DNA of 64,000 bases from the NCBI RefSeq assembly GCF_028285715.1, contig NZ_JANQOO010000017.1, forward strand, positions 682,001 to 746,000, read 5' to 3'. A model generated the notes under the pieces. The model was given only the letters and a program-made list of their open reading frames with translations. It was not told the origin of the DNA and made no database searches. The translations under genes and the position numbers were made by a program. Source of the DNA: Ulvibacterium sp. (GTDB taxonomy: Bacteria > Bacteroidota > Bacteroidia > Flavobacteriales > Flavobacteriaceae). Positions within the stretch are counted from its first letter, which is position 1, and every line of letters starts with the position of its first letter. Below are positions 52,148 through 62,002 of this stretch, one piece after another.

Positions 52148-52570
52148 ATGGCAACTGCAATTAAAAACAACAAGGAAGTTTTAAAGAGACTTATTGATGA
52201 GGCCTTTAACAACAGAAATTTAGATGTTCTGGATGAAGTTCTCCATCCAGATTTTGTAAACCATCAAGAGGTTTTTCCGCTCAAGGCCAAAAAAGGACCT
52301 GAAGTATTCAGAGGGTTGTATTCTATTTTTTTCCAAATCTTTTCCGATGTAAAAGCAGATTATACACACATTATTTCCGAAGATGATTATATAATGGCAA
52401 GAGATTTCATTACCGGAACCAATGACGGAGAAATCAATGGAAACCCTGCAACGCATAAGAAAGTGAAGTTTGAGGTATTCCACTTATATCGTTTACAAAA
52501 TGGTAAACTCATTGAAAGATGGGGCCTCACCGACGACTTAAGCTTATTAAAGCAACTTGAGGCCAAATAA
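52148..52570 (+). CDS. SnoaL-like / ester cyclase family protein
   Basis: LIDEAFNNRNLDVLDEVLHPDFVNHQE...HLYRLQNGKLIERWGLTDDLSLLKQL. Confidence 0.87.
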   Translation: MATAIKNNKEVLKRLIDEAFNNRNLDVLDEVLHPDFVNHQEVFPLKAKKGPEVFRGLYSIFFQIFSDVKADYTHIISEDDYIMARDFITGTNDGEINGNPATHKKVKFEVFHLYRLQNGKLIERWGLTDDLSLLKQLEAK

Positions 52571-52581
52571 AACAGGGAAAT

Positions 52582-53421
52582 ATGAGAGTTTTGGCACAAA
52601 ATAATACCTACCAACTGGGAGGAGATATTGAAGTCAATCGTCTTGGCTATGGGGCTTTAAAGACAACAGGCCCCGGAGGTTATGGACAACCCAAGGACAA
52701 AGAAGGGATAGTAAAGTTATTAAGAAAAATCCACGGTTTGGGAATTAACTTCATTGATACGGCAGACAGTTATGGTCCTTTTATCTCCGAGGAGTTAATT
52801 GCCGAGGCCCTGCATCCATATCATAAAAATACCGTAATTGCCACCAAAGTAGGGTACGAACGCCCCAATGGCAATTGGGTCGTCAACAACGACCCAAAAC
52901 GGATGCGAAATGCTCTGGAAGGGAGTTTGAAACGATTAAAAGTTGAACAGATCTACCTATACCAGCTGCATCGTATTGATGCCAAAATTCCATTACCGGA
53001 ACAAATTGGATTTCTTACAGAGGTTCAAAGGGAAGGACTCATACAACATATTGGACTATCTGAAGTCAATATGCAACAACTACAAGAGGCAATGGACTAT
53101 GCATCCATTGCAAGTGTACAGAACCAGTACAGCTATGGGAACCGAAAGTGGGCCGATGTATTGGAATTTACAGCTCAGCATAATATTGCCTTCTTGCCAT
53201 GGTACCCGTTAGACGCAGGGAGTATATACGGTAGGCAAAAGTTGGAGGTTATTGCAACAAAATATGGTTTTAGTTCACATCAAATTGCGCTTGCCTGGCT
53301 CTTGCACCATTCCAACAACATCATTGCCATTCCGGGAACTTCCAACCCAATACATTTAGAGGAGAATCTAGTAGCGGGGCACATTCCACTTACAAAACAG
53401 GATATGGAATTCTTGGGCTGA
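52582..53421 (+). CDS. Aldo/keto reductase
   Basis: GINFIDTADSYGP, VIATKVGYERP, YLYQLHRID, IAIPGTSNP. Confidence 0.93.
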   Translation: MRVLAQNNTYQLGGDIEVNRLGYGALKTTGPGGYGQPKDKEGIVKLLRKIHGLGINFIDTADSYGPFISEELIAEALHPYHKNTVIATKVGYERPNGNWVVNNDPKRMRNALEGSLKRLKVEQIYLYQLHRIDAKIPLPEQIGFLTEVQREGLIQHIGLSEVNMQQLQEAMDYASIASVQNQYSYGNRKWADVLEFTAQHNIAFLPWYPLDAGSIYGRQKLEVIATKYGFSSHQIALAWLLHHSNNIIAIPGTSNPIHLEENLVAGHIPLTKQDMEFLG

Positions 53422-53474
53422 ACCCTAAAATGGATATCGCAAACCTTGTTGAAGTATTATATTTGAGCCTAGGA

Positions 53475-53534
53475 TTTTGGTCATTATTCCCTTGAATTTG
53501 GTTTCGTATAGCCCAGTTTCCGAATGTACTTTTG
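53475..53534 (+). promoter_or_regulatory. AraC-type tandem operator/promoter: TTTTGGTC -13- ATTTGGTT -23- TACTTTTG
   Basis: Half-sites at 53475 and 53496; -7 box at 53527-53534. Confidence 0.84.
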
Positions 53535-53569
53535 TCCCATATACATACAGGAATTTAAAATTACTAGTG

Positions 53570-53764
53570 ATGAAAAAAATAAAAACAACATTTATTGTTT
53601 GGATAGCTATCTACCCAGCGATAACAGCAATCTTATTGATATTTGGGGAATATCTTAACCATTTGCCCCTTTTAGTAAGAACCTTGGTTTTGACCCTTGT
53701 TCTAGTACCTACGATGGTATACTTTCTTATTCCGTTTTGGACCAAGGTTTTTTCAAAAGAATAG
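53570..53764 (+). CDS. Small two-TM membrane protein (64 aa)
   Basis: MKKIKTTFIVWIAIYPAITAILLIFGEYLNHLPLLVRTLVLTLVLVPTMVYFLIPFWTKVFSKE. Confidence 0.75.
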   Translation: MKKIKTTFIVWIAIYPAITAILLIFGEYLNHLPLLVRTLVLTLVLVPTMVYFLIPFWTKVFSKE

Positions 53765-53836
53765 TTTTCTAAGAACTCACCTTAAAAAGGATTTAGGCCT
53801 TACGGCCAACAACATAGTAACAATAAAAATACAATC

Positions 53837-54238
53837 ATGCCTAAAGAATCAAGAATAGAGCCCGTACACATTGCGAAAGCACAATGGATGAAGAAACAAG
53901 ATCCTCCTAAAGGTGTTCTGGAAGGTCATCCTTATGGCACTAACGTAGTCGTTATTAGATATAGCGTGGACGAAATTGGGGAAGGCCCCAACTTGCACGT
54001 GCATCCTTATGACGAAATCTTTCATATCCTTGAGGGTTCCGCAGAGTTCACCGTGGGTAAAAATAAGTTCATAGCCAACGCAGGGGATTTGGTTATCGGT
54101 CCGGCAAATATTCCCCATGCTTATAAAAATATCGGTCCTGGTCGATTGGATTCTTTTGATGTTCATTTAAACAGTGAATGGATCCAATATGATTTGCCAA
54201 GGGAAGGAGAAAACCTGAGCTCCAAAGAGTTTTCATAG
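53837..54238 (+). CDS. Cupin-domain protein
   Basis: GPNLHVHPYDEIFHILEGSAEFTVGKN...GDLVIGPANIPHAYKN. Confidence 0.9.
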   Translation: MPKESRIEPVHIAKAQWMKKQDPPKGVLEGHPYGTNVVVIRYSVDEIGEGPNLHVHPYDEIFHILEGSAEFTVGKNKFIANAGDLVIGPANIPHAYKNIGPGRLDSFDVHLNSEWIQYDLPREGENLSSKEFS

Positions 54239-54392
54239 TTGGGCTACAAATTCTTAATTTAATGTAATATCGTTGAAAACTAGCGTTGAGCGTAGTAAGA
54301 CTGTAACGGAGTTTGATAGAAATCCGAGCATCGTTGTAAATAGATATCTAGACCTAAAAGACAAGGTTTATGATCACATTAGAACTTAAATG

Positions 54393-54980
54393 TCATATAC
54401 CTGTTTCGAATCTTACCATAGGTCGGTGTTTTGAAGTACGGTCAACTATTTGAAAGCCCGCTCTTTCAAAAGACTTGTACAATCCTATCCAGGCAAATGC
54501 ATCAGGCAGCTTCTCTTGTGTGGGAATGGTGGGATAAGCTTCAAGCGTTTCGATTCCTTCCTGTCTTGCGTAAGTTATCAAACCCTTTAGGAGGGCCACT
54601 GAAACTCCTTGTTTTCTGAATTCCTTTTTTACGAACGTACAAGGTACGGACCAAACCTTTTTATGATCAATGGGTCTGTGTACCCTAGACTTCGAAAGCC
54701 TTACAAAATCCTCCCGGGGTGATAGTGCACACCAAGCGATTGGTATGTCCTCGAAAAAAGCCAAAAGCCCTGTAGGTTTGTTTTCCCATACCAGCTTCTT
54801 CAACGCGTCCCTATTTCCGTTATTGGCTTTTCCTTCCTCGTAATCCGATTTGGTCAGCCTAAAATGCATGCACCAACAGCCTGCACATCCTCCCTTAACG
54901 CCAAAGAGTTCAACAAGTTTGCCCCAATTCTTTTGGGTCAAGGGTTCAAATCGTAATTCTGAAAGAAAATCTTTGTCCAC
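54393..54980 (-). CDS. GNAT-family N-acetyltransferase
   Basis: CAGCWCMHFR; CTFVKKEFRKQGVSVALLKGLITYAR. Confidence 0.85.
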   Translation of the reverse strand: MDKDFLSELRFEPLTQKNWGKLVELFGVKGGCAGCWCMHFRLTKSDYEEGKANNGNRDALKKLVWENKPTGLLAFFEDIPIAWCALSPREDFVRLSKSRVHRPIDHKKVWSVPCTFVKKEFRKQGVSVALLKGLITYARQEGIETLEAYPTIPTQEKLPDAFAWIGLYKSFERAGFQIVDRTSKHRPMVRFETGI

Positions 54981-55184
54981 GTTTGATTTGTTTATCTCGT
55001 AATTAAGTCATCCCTGTCGGTTATGGCCTGCGGAAAAAGGGATCCCGATCAATTATTTAAAATTGCATCCCTGTCCTTGGTATTGGATGATTAAAGTTAG
55101 AACTTTCAAAAGACAAAAGTCTAACCTAATGCAATGTAAAACATTATCTTTTAGGTCGTTCTCTAGAGAAAAAGAATTTGAATC

Positions 55185-55748
55185 ATGGATAAACTGCGTA
55201 ATGAGTTGAAAAGACTTTCTGAAGGAACTGAAAAGGAAGTTTCGGAGATTTATGGGAATCTTACCTTAATCTCCTTGGAAAAGGATGCATTTCTCTTGAA
55301 ACAAGGTAGTTTTTGCAATCAATACTTTTTTGTGCATAAAGGTTCCGTTCGACTTTTCTATTTAAAAAATGACAAGGATTTTACGGTATGGATCGGAACC
55401 GAAGGTCAACTATTTACCGAAATGGACAGTTACCTTAACCAAACCCCTGCCTTGGTCTCCATTCAGTGCTTGGAGGATAGTCTAGTATACGTAATTTCCA
55501 AGGAGAAAAGTGAAAAACTCATCAAGGAACTTCCTGCGTACAATACGTTGCTTCGGCGTTCGGTTGAGGAAGGCTTCGCCAAAATGTCCAGAAACATTAT
55601 TTCCTTTCAAAGCGATGATGCAAGAGAACGATATCGTAGGGTCGAAAAGGAGAAGAATTGGCTCTCCGTATATCCCCTAAAATACATATCCAGTTTCATT
55701 GGAGTCACACAAAGTTCATTAAGCCGATTAAGGGCAAAAAGAGAGTGA
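55185..55748 (+). CDS. Crp/Fnr-family transcriptional regulator
   Basis: cNMP-like domain and short C-terminal HTH YISSFIGVTQSSLSRLRAK. Confidence 0.88.
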   Translation: MDKLRNELKRLSEGTEKEVSEIYGNLTLISLEKDAFLLKQGSFCNQYFFVHKGSVRLFYLKNDKDFTVWIGTEGQLFTEMDSYLNQTPALVSIQCLEDSLVYVISKEKSEKLIKELPAYNTLLRRSVEEGFAKMSRNIISFQSDDARERYRRVEKEKNWLSVYPLKYISSFIGVTQSSLSRLRAKRE

Positions 55749-55781
55749 TTTTTTGCCATAGGGCAAAAATTTCTCGGGATT

Positions 55782-56360
55782 ATGGTCCTAAGTTTGGAGC
55801 AAACCAGCATAGAGGACATGATAGTAACCGTATTTTTATCGATTGGACTTGGGATAATCGCAGCCCTTATCTTTCTTTTTTTTACTTTACCCAAAAAAAT
55901 ACAATATATAGAAAGCATTAAGGTAAACGCTCCCTTGGAAAGGGTATTTGATGCCATCCGATATCAGAAAAGGTTAATGGCTTGGTCGGCATGGCCTTCG
56001 GAAACCAAATCTAGTTGTGCCGTACATAATGTAGATGGCCAGATAGGAGCACAAATGGTTTACATGAACCAAAAAGGCAGAAAGTTTGGCTATCAGGAAA
56101 TCACCGATTTAGTAAAAAACGAAAAGGTCAGCTTTTATCTTAAAAGTCATGTTGCGCCTTTTGAGGAGGATGTTAGGTTACACTTTATACTGAAACCCTT
56201 GGGAAAGGAATCCACTGAAATCAATCTATGGTTCTATGAGACCTTGAAGCGCCCACAGTTTCTAATTGCCTACCTTGGAGGTATTCCGAAATGGGTCCGT
56301 AAAATGCATAAAAAAGACTTAATGGGACTTAAAAATTTCGTGGAAAAGAAAGACCAATGA
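55782..56360 (+). CDS. Membrane-anchored SRPBCC-family protein
   Basis: N-terminal TM then IKVNAPLERVFDAIRYQKRLMAWSAW. Confidence 0.75.
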   Translation: MVLSLEQTSIEDMIVTVFLSIGLGIIAALIFLFFTLPKKIQYIESIKVNAPLERVFDAIRYQKRLMAWSAWPSETKSSCAVHNVDGQIGAQMVYMNQKGRKFGYQEITDLVKNEKVSFYLKSHVAPFEEDVRLHFILKPLGKESTEINLWFYETLKRPQFLIAYLGGIPKWVRKMHKKDLMGLKNFVEKKDQ

Positions 56361-56836
56361 CAAAGCACCATGGACGCCAAACCATAAAGCAACTTGAAAA
56401 ACGTAAAGGGGGGTACCATTATATCCGCATCTCTTCCAGTATCATTGACAGCTTTGAAAGAAAAAGAAAGACAAGGTTAATATGCACGCTGGATAGCATG
56501 ATATCCTACAGATGTGGACTCAACCATTTGGGAGATGGCAATTATTTCATTATCATCTCAGGGAAGTACCTAAAGGAACTGGGAAAAGGATTAGGTGAAG
56601 AGGTAACTTGGAAAATAGAGGAAGATCCCGACCCATTGGGAGTGGAGATCCCCGAGGTACTTGCGGTTTTTTTGACCCAGGATACACACGCGAACGAGAT
56701 ATTCCAAAAATTGACCGATGGAAAGAAAAGGAGCCTTATATATAGCATCATTAAAATAAAGGACTTTGATTCCCAGGTACGGACCATTATTGACTTTCTT
56801 GAAGAACAATCCCGTCGTATGGGCAGTGCTAGATGA
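56357..56836 (+). CDS. DUF1905/YdeI-like protein
   Basis: LDSMISYRCGLNHLGDGNYFIIISGKYLKELGKGLGEEVTWKIEEDPDPLGVEIPEVL. Confidence 0.7.
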   Translation: MTKHHGRQTIKQLEKRKGGYHYIRISSSIIDSFERKRKTRLICTLDSMISYRCGLNHLGDGNYFIIISGKYLKELGKGLGEEVTWKIEEDPDPLGVEIPEVLAVFLTQDTHANEIFQKLTDGKKRSLIYSIIKIKDFDSQVRTIIDFLEEQSRRMGSAR

Positions 56837-56837
56837 A

Positions 56838-56897
56838 GAATGGTCATTCCAGCCCATAAATTGGTCACGCCTTCCGGGCCATCCTACGATACTTTTG
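56838..56897 (+). promoter_or_regulatory. AraC-type tandem operator/promoter: GAATGGTC -13- AATTGGTC -23- TACTTTTG
   Basis: Half-sites at 56838 and 56859; -7 box at 56890-56897; upstream of SDR. Confidence 0.8.
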
Positions 56898-56936
56898 AAC
56901 CATACAAATTAAAACAATACAAAAATGGAAACAAAA

Positions 56937-57782
56937 ATGAATAAAAAGGTATGGTTCGTAACCGGGGCATCCACAGGTTTTGGAAAAGAGTTGGTCAATG
57001 TCATTGCAAACAATGGCGATATCGCTATAGGGACCTTCAGAAAGAAGGAGCAGGCGGAATCCTTTACTGATATTGAATCACTGAAATTCGGTGTTGTTCT
57101 GGATGTTACCGACTATAAACAGGTCAAATCTGGCATCGAGACTGCAATCCAACATTTCGGCAGGATAGACGTGCTGGTCAATAACGCTGGATATGGTTCT
57201 TTGGGAAGCTTAGAGGAGGTATCCGAAGGAGAGGTAAGAAGGCAATTTGACATCAACGTTTTTGGCCCTATTTCAATGATCAAAAATGTATTGCCTCACA
57301 TGCGCAAACGGCGAGAAGGCCATATCATCAACATTACCAGTGTGGGTGGTGTAATAGGCTTTACATCCTCCGGAATATATAATGGATCAAAATTTGCTCT
57401 TGAGGGTATTGGGCATTCCTTGGCCAAACAAGTATCCCATTTGGGCATTAAGGTAACGAACGTAGAACCTGGACCCTTTCGTACCAACTGGGCAGGAAAC
57501 TCAGCAACTTACAAGGAAACCGAAATACAGGATTACCAGGAATCCGTTGGCAGGGATATGGAATGGGTCAAGTCAATCGATGGGAGGCAAGCCGGAGATC
57601 CTGCTAAGGGAGCAAAGGCCATCTATGAGCTGGTAGATTTGAAAAATCCCCCTTTGCTATTGCCCCTGGGGGAGTATGCCTATGAAGCCATTTCTGGACA
57701 TTACAACCAATCGCTAAAAGACCTTTCCACTTATGAACCGATAGGAAGGCCAACCGATTATCCCGTAGATCAAACGGAATAG
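56937..57782 (+). CDS. SDR-family oxidoreductase
   Basis: KVWFVTGASTGFGKELV, VNNAGYG, GIYNGSKFALEG; ORF opens at 56925. Confidence 0.93.
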   Translation: MNKKVWFVTGASTGFGKELVNVIANNGDIAIGTFRKKEQAESFTDIESLKFGVVLDVTDYKQVKSGIETAIQHFGRIDVLVNNAGYGSLGSLEEVSEGEVRRQFDINVFGPISMIKNVLPHMRKRREGHIINITSVGGVIGFTSSGIYNGSKFALEGIGHSLAKQVSHLGIKVTNVEPGPFRTNWAGNSATYKETEIQDYQESVGRDMEWVKSIDGRQAGDPAKGAKAIYELVDLKNPPLLLPLGEYAYEAISGHYNQSLKDLSTYEPIGRPTDYPVDQTE

Positions 57783-57798
57783 AAGTTAAATCTTAAGA

Positions 57799-57829
57799 AA
57801 AAAAGCCATCCACGAGGGATGGCTTTTGC
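57799..57829 (+). terminator. Hairpin AAAAGCCATCC...GGATGGCTTTT
   Basis: Inverted repeat with A/T flanks. Confidence 0.8.
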
Positions 57830-57917
57830 CATATATCTATTTTAAGCAAAACCGGTTATAGGAGCGCGCCACAAATTTTTACTTGTCCCGTAAATCCCTA
57901 AACCGTACCTTAGAAAA

Positions 57918-58817
57918 GTGATTTCTTCCCAAATACCCATACACAAAACGATTAAGGACCTCTATCTGCACTTGGGTCTTGTTATGGGAAACTCTGTGGA
58001 GACGTTCCACATAAGCAAACACGAAGAATTACGAGAGAGATTGCCCAGAAAGGTTTCGCCCTTTAGAAATAGTTTTTACGAGGTCTCTTTAGTGCTGGGA
58101 GGTTCAAGCTTATCCTATCAAATCAACCAAAAGACTTTTAAAACACCAAAGCAATATTTAGTTTTCAATGCTCCCGGGCAAGTTCATAAATGGGAGGGTA
58201 TTCAAGGCGATCTATCCGGATATGTACTGTTTTTCCATCCCAATTTTTTGGGAGAACTATTTCAAGAAAGAGCCTTGAGCGATTTTCCGTTTTTCAACAT
58301 ATACGAAGCCAACCTGTTCGCGTTGGACGAATCAAACGCCCAAAAATTCGAATTTTACTATTCGCAGATTTTCGAGAATTATATCAGTGCAGAACAGCCC
58401 CAACGAGAACTTATTAAAGCAAACCTCCAGGCAATTTTATGGCTTTGCAATAAGACTTATGAGGAACGCAATAAGAACGTAACGGAAAAAAAAGTTACGG
58501 ATGGTATAACGGCTCGTTTTCGAAAACTGGTCAACGAAAATTTCTTGGCCGTAAGTACGGTGAATGGATATGCCGAAATGCTCAATATTACACCTAATTA
58601 TCTAAGCCAGACCATACTTCAAACCGTAGGCACCAATGCCAAAAGTATCATCGACAATAGACTGTTATTGGAGGCCGATTACCTCTTAATGCATACTGAC
58701 CTAAGCAATAAGGAAATTGGTTATCGCCTAAATTTTGACGAACCCACCCACTTTAATCGATTTTTTAAAAAGCACCGAGGCACTACACCAGGCCAATTTA
58801 GAAAATCGCAGTCCTAG
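57918..58817 (+). CDS. AraC-family transcriptional regulator (#3)
   Basis: YAEMLNITPNYLSQTILQTVG...KEIGYRLNFDEPTHFNRFFKKHRGTTPGQFRKS. Confidence 0.94.
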   Translation: MISSQIPIHKTIKDLYLHLGLVMGNSVETFHISKHEELRERLPRKVSPFRNSFYEVSLVLGGSSLSYQINQKTFKTPKQYLVFNAPGQVHKWEGIQGDLSGYVLFFHPNFLGELFQERALSDFPFFNIYEANLFALDESNAQKFEFYYSQIFENYISAEQPQRELIKANLQAILWLCNKTYEERNKNVTEKKVTDGITARFRKLVNENFLAVSTVNGYAEMLNITPNYLSQTILQTVGTNAKSIIDNRLLLEADYLLMHTDLSNKEIGYRLNFDEPTHFNRFFKKHRGTTPGQFRKSQS

Positions 58818-58829
58818 ACATAACCAAGA

Positions 58830-58889
58830 AATTGGTCATCCCAAAACATTTTTTGGTTCCCTTCCAGAGAGGTTCCAGAGGTAGATTTG
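58830..58889 (+). promoter_or_regulatory. AraC-type tandem operator/promoter: AATTGGTC -13- TTTTGGTT -23- TAGATTTG
   Basis: Half-sites at 58830 and 58851; -7 box at 58882-58889. Confidence 0.85.
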
Positions 58890-58921
58890 TATTGAAAATG
58901 AAATCATAAAAAAGCAATACA

Positions 58922-59950
58922 ATGAAAAATCCTATGAATCCTTTAAAAATGTTCTTAGCGACCCTCCTGTTATCGCCTTCAGGACATTCACAACAATCCA
59001 TTAACAATTTAAAATTCAAAGAAATGAAAACAGCAAAAACAACAGAAATAATATCAAGGGAAGAAATCAGCTTTCAACGTGATGGTCTAACCTTGGTTGG
59101 ACATTTGTTCAAACCCGAAGGCTTCGATGAAAAGTTACAATATCCTGCATTGATCGTACAGGGGTCGGTTTCTTCAGTAAAGGAAATGATGCCTGATAAC
59201 TATGCCCAACTACTGGTCAAAGAGGGCTTTGTGGTTTTGAATTTCGATTATGTCAGTTGGGGGGAAAGCGATGGCCTACCCCGTCAAAACGAAAGCGTAG
59301 ATGGTAAGCTTAAAGACCTTATTGCTGCAGTCACCTATTTGGAAAATCTAAGTTTTGTAGACAAAATAGGTATGGTAGGTGTGTGTACCTCGGGGGGAAA
59401 TGCCGCCTATTTGGCAGCTTCCGATAATCGCGTTGATGCCATTGCAGCCGTAGTGCCATGGATGTACGAGCCCGCTTTGGCAGAACCTTTTTGGGGAAAG
59501 GAAACCCTAGAAAAAAACCATCAACGTGCTCTGGACAATCAAAAGCTTTTCGAGGCCACGGGCGAAAATCAAAAAACACAAATCTTTACCAACACTCCGG
59601 AAGTGGAGGGCTTCAATTTAACCCCAGGGGAATACTACTTTGATAAAAACAGGGGAGGTGCTATAGAAAACTGGAAAAACGAGGTATCCTGGATTGCTTG
59701 GATCGATTGGGTGGAGAAGTTCGACCCCATTGGTCAGGCAGAAAACATCAACATCCCGACCCTGGTTTTTTCAACGGACGATGCACTGATACCAGACCAA
59801 GCGAAGAAATTTTATAGTCTGTTACGGAGCGAAAAGGAATTGGTCTGGGGTACGGGGTATCATTTCAATTACTATGATGTATATCCTGAAATGCGACAGG
59901 CCGTGGATGCCGTTGTACCCTTTATGGAAAAACATTTGAAACAAAAATAG
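58922..59950 (+). CDS. Secreted alpha/beta hydrolase (dienelactone-hydrolase-like)
   Basis: FDYVSWGESDG, GMVGVCTSGGNAAYLAA, LVFSTDDALIPDQ. Confidence 0.87.
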   Translation: MKNPMNPLKMFLATLLLSPSGHSQQSINNLKFKEMKTAKTTEIISREEISFQRDGLTLVGHLFKPEGFDEKLQYPALIVQGSVSSVKEMMPDNYAQLLVKEGFVVLNFDYVSWGESDGLPRQNESVDGKLKDLIAAVTYLENLSFVDKIGMVGVCTSGGNAAYLAASDNRVDAIAAVVPWMYEPALAEPFWGKETLEKNHQRALDNQKLFEATGENQKTQIFTNTPEVEGFNLTPGEYYFDKNRGGAIENWKNEVSWIAWIDWVEKFDPIGQAENINIPTLVFSTDDALIPDQAKKFYSLLRSEKELVWGTGYHFNYYDVYPEMRQAVDAVVPFMEKHLKQK

Positions 59951-59964
59951 GTCAAAAAAAGATT

Positions 59965-59993
59965 GGCGGCCTCTTAATAGAGGAGGCCGCTTT
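59965..59993 (+). terminator. Hairpin GGCGGCCTC...GAGGCCGC followed by TTT
   Basis: ggcggcctcttaatagaggaggccgcttt. Confidence 0.7.
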
Positions 59994-60005
59994 AAAACAA
60001 AAGCA

Positions 60006-60824
60006 ATGAAAACAAAGAACACATTTCAATTGGGGGATTTCGAAATCAACCGGATTGGTTTCGGAACCATGCGAGCTACAACAGGCCCAGGAATCTGGGG
60101 AGATACCCCGGATAAAAAAAATGCCATTCAGGTCATTCGCAAGGCCATTGAAAACGGTATCAACTTCATTGATACCGCCGATGCCTATGGGCCATATACT
60201 TCAGAATTGCTGGTCCAGAAAGCTATTGAGCCTTTTAAGGATGAGGTAATGGTAGCTACGAAGGGAGGCTTTATTAAATACCAACCTGGGGCGGTGATTC
60301 CCAATGGTCATCCGTATTATTTGCGTACGGCGCTTGAAGGAAGTTTGCGAAGATTAAAAACGGAATCCATAGATTTCTACTATTTGCATAAAGCCGATCC
60401 AAATATTCCAATTGAGGAATCAGTCGGAGCTTTGGCGACGTTTCAAAAAGAGGGCAAAATTAAGCACCTGGGAATCTCAAATGTCACCCTCCAGCAGTTT
60501 AAAAAAGCACAATCGGTAGCTAAAATTGATGCCGTACAAAATGCTTTTAGCTTTAAAGACAGACGTTCCGAAGCCCTGGTGGATCAAACGACTAAAGAAG
60601 ACATCCTTTTTGTTGCCCATACCCCGATTGCCAGGAACAATTGGGAAAACACCGATATTGAAAAAGCACAAAAAGAGGGATCCACCATTAACCAAATATC
60701 CTTAAGATGGTTGTTGGATGTTGCGCCCAATGTAATATCCATTCCCGGTACCGCCTCCGAAAGGCATTTGATGGAAAATTTGCAATCCTATACTTTAAAA
60801 TCCAGACCATATGAAGAAGCTTAA
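60006..60824 (+). CDS. Aldo/keto reductase
   Basis: GINFIDTADAYGPYTSE, VATKGGF, FYYLHKADPNIPIEESVGAL, ISIPGTASERHL. Confidence 0.93.
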   Translation: MKTKNTFQLGDFEINRIGFGTMRATTGPGIWGDTPDKKNAIQVIRKAIENGINFIDTADAYGPYTSELLVQKAIEPFKDEVMVATKGGFIKYQPGAVIPNGHPYYLRTALEGSLRRLKTESIDFYYLHKADPNIPIEESVGALATFQKEGKIKHLGISNVTLQQFKKAQSVAKIDAVQNAFSFKDRRSEALVDQTTKEDILFVAHTPIARNNWENTDIEKAQKEGSTINQISLRWLLDVAPNVISIPGTASERHLMENLQSYTLKSRPYEEA

Positions 60825-61038
60825 ATCCATAATTGTAATTTGGGTAGCCATATATCCGCCCGTCCCAGAAATCTTTTGTTTTTTTGGAGACTGTCCGAAT
60901 ACAATTCCAATTCTTTTTAGAACCTAGAGCTTTACAGCAGTATTCGTTTCGTTGATGGTTTATGTGCTAATCCCTTTTTGGACGAAAGTATTCCATATAA
61001 AATTAAATTTTGGTCATTTTCCCCAAGTTTTTGGTTGA
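60811..61038 (+). pseudogene. Nonsense-mutated paralogue of the small two-TM protein at 53570-53764
   Basis: In-frame MKKLKSIIVIWVAIYPPVPEIFCFFGDCPNTIPILFRT*SFTAVFVSLMVYVLIPFWTKVFHIK aligns without gaps in frame to MKKIKTTFIVWIAIYP...LLVRTLVLTLVLVPTMVYFLIPFWTKVF. Confidence 0.82.
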
Positions 61039-61067
61039 CACCAAAGCGCATTTTGCAGGTACCTTTA
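61008..61067 (+). promoter_or_regulatory. AraC-type tandem operator/promoter: TTTTGGTC -13- TTTTGGTT -23- TACCTTTA
   Basis: Half-sites at 61008 and 61029; -7-like box at 61060-61067. Confidence 0.84.
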
Positions 61068-61097
61068 TGGCATTAAAAACCTAGTAAAAGGTCAGTT

Positions 61098-61916
61098 ATG
61101 GAAACTTTACAAAGCAAAGAACTTAAGTTACAGAAGATTACCCCAAACTTGGGTGTAACCATCTTGGATATTGATCCCAATGCGGCTATGGACCATAAGA
61201 CCGCAAAGGAAATCGACATGCTCATTAATACACACCACTTGGTATTGATGAAGAGTGATAAGCCCATTGAAAGGGAAGCACAAGTGAATTTAACCAAGCA
61301 ATTGGGAGAGCCTTGGCGTTACGATTACATTCCTGGCCAGTATAAGGACTATCCCGAAATCTTTAAGGTAACGAATCAAAAAGGAAATGGGTTTACCAAC
61401 GCGGGTCAAGTCTGGCATTCAGATGGCTCAATTTACAATAAACGCATGCACCTCAGCATTTTTTCAATAGATAAAATACCCATTGACGGCGCATCGACCT
61501 ATTTTTCAAATCTTAATTATGCCTATGAAAGATTACCTGATACTATGAAACAAAGACTATCGACGCTTGAAGGAAATTTTGGTAAAATGTATAGATCACA
61601 CCCTGTGGTCTGGAAGCATCCCATTACACGGATAGACCTATTGCATATAAGTGAAGGATTCAAAAATGGATTTATAGATGGTGCCAATAGTAACTCATTA
61701 TCATTTGATGAGAGCCAAGAAATCCATAGATTTCTAAACAATCATATGTGGAAAGAAAACACATATTATGAACACAAGTGGAAATTAGGGGATTTGGTTA
61801 TTGCCGATAATTACGCCGTAGCCCATCTTGCCAAACCAAACTATAGCAATACGCTGAGAGTACTTCATAGAACGGCTACCAAAGGTGAGAAAAGAGCGAA
61901 GCGAGACGAAACATAA
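61098..61916 (+). CDS. TauD/TfdA-family Fe(II)/2-oxoglutarate dioxygenase
   Basis: QVWHSDGSI (HxD), GASTYFSNLNYAYERLP, LVIADNYAVAHLA...RVLHRTA. Confidence 0.9.
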   Translation: METLQSKELKLQKITPNLGVTILDIDPNAAMDHKTAKEIDMLINTHHLVLMKSDKPIEREAQVNLTKQLGEPWRYDYIPGQYKDYPEIFKVTNQKGNGFTNAGQVWHSDGSIYNKRMHLSIFSIDKIPIDGASTYFSNLNYAYERLPDTMKQRLSTLEGNFGKMYRSHPVVWKHPITRIDLLHISEGFKNGFIDGANSNSLSFDESQEIHRFLNNHMWKENTYYEHKWKLGDLVIADNYAVAHLAKPNYSNTLRVLHRTATKGEKRAKRDET

Positions 61917-61918
61917 GG

Positions 61919-61978
61919 TTTTGGTCATTTTAACATGAAGAAAGGTCGTCATAAACCTGTTTTTCCAATCTACTTTCA
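61919..61978 (+). promoter_or_regulatory. AraC-type tandem operator/promoter: TTTTGGTC -13- GAAAGGTC -23- TACTTTCA
   Basis: Half-sites at 61919 and 61940; degenerate -7 box at 61971-61978. Confidence 0.75.
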
Positions 61979-62002
61979 CAGTATAATTTAAACAACAGTA
62001 TT

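Noticed and set aside
53765-53836. Possible operator-like ACTCACCTTAAAAAGGATTTAGG before the cupin gene
   Set aside because: Half-sites do not match and there is no -7 box; the cupin is more simply cotranscribed with 53570.
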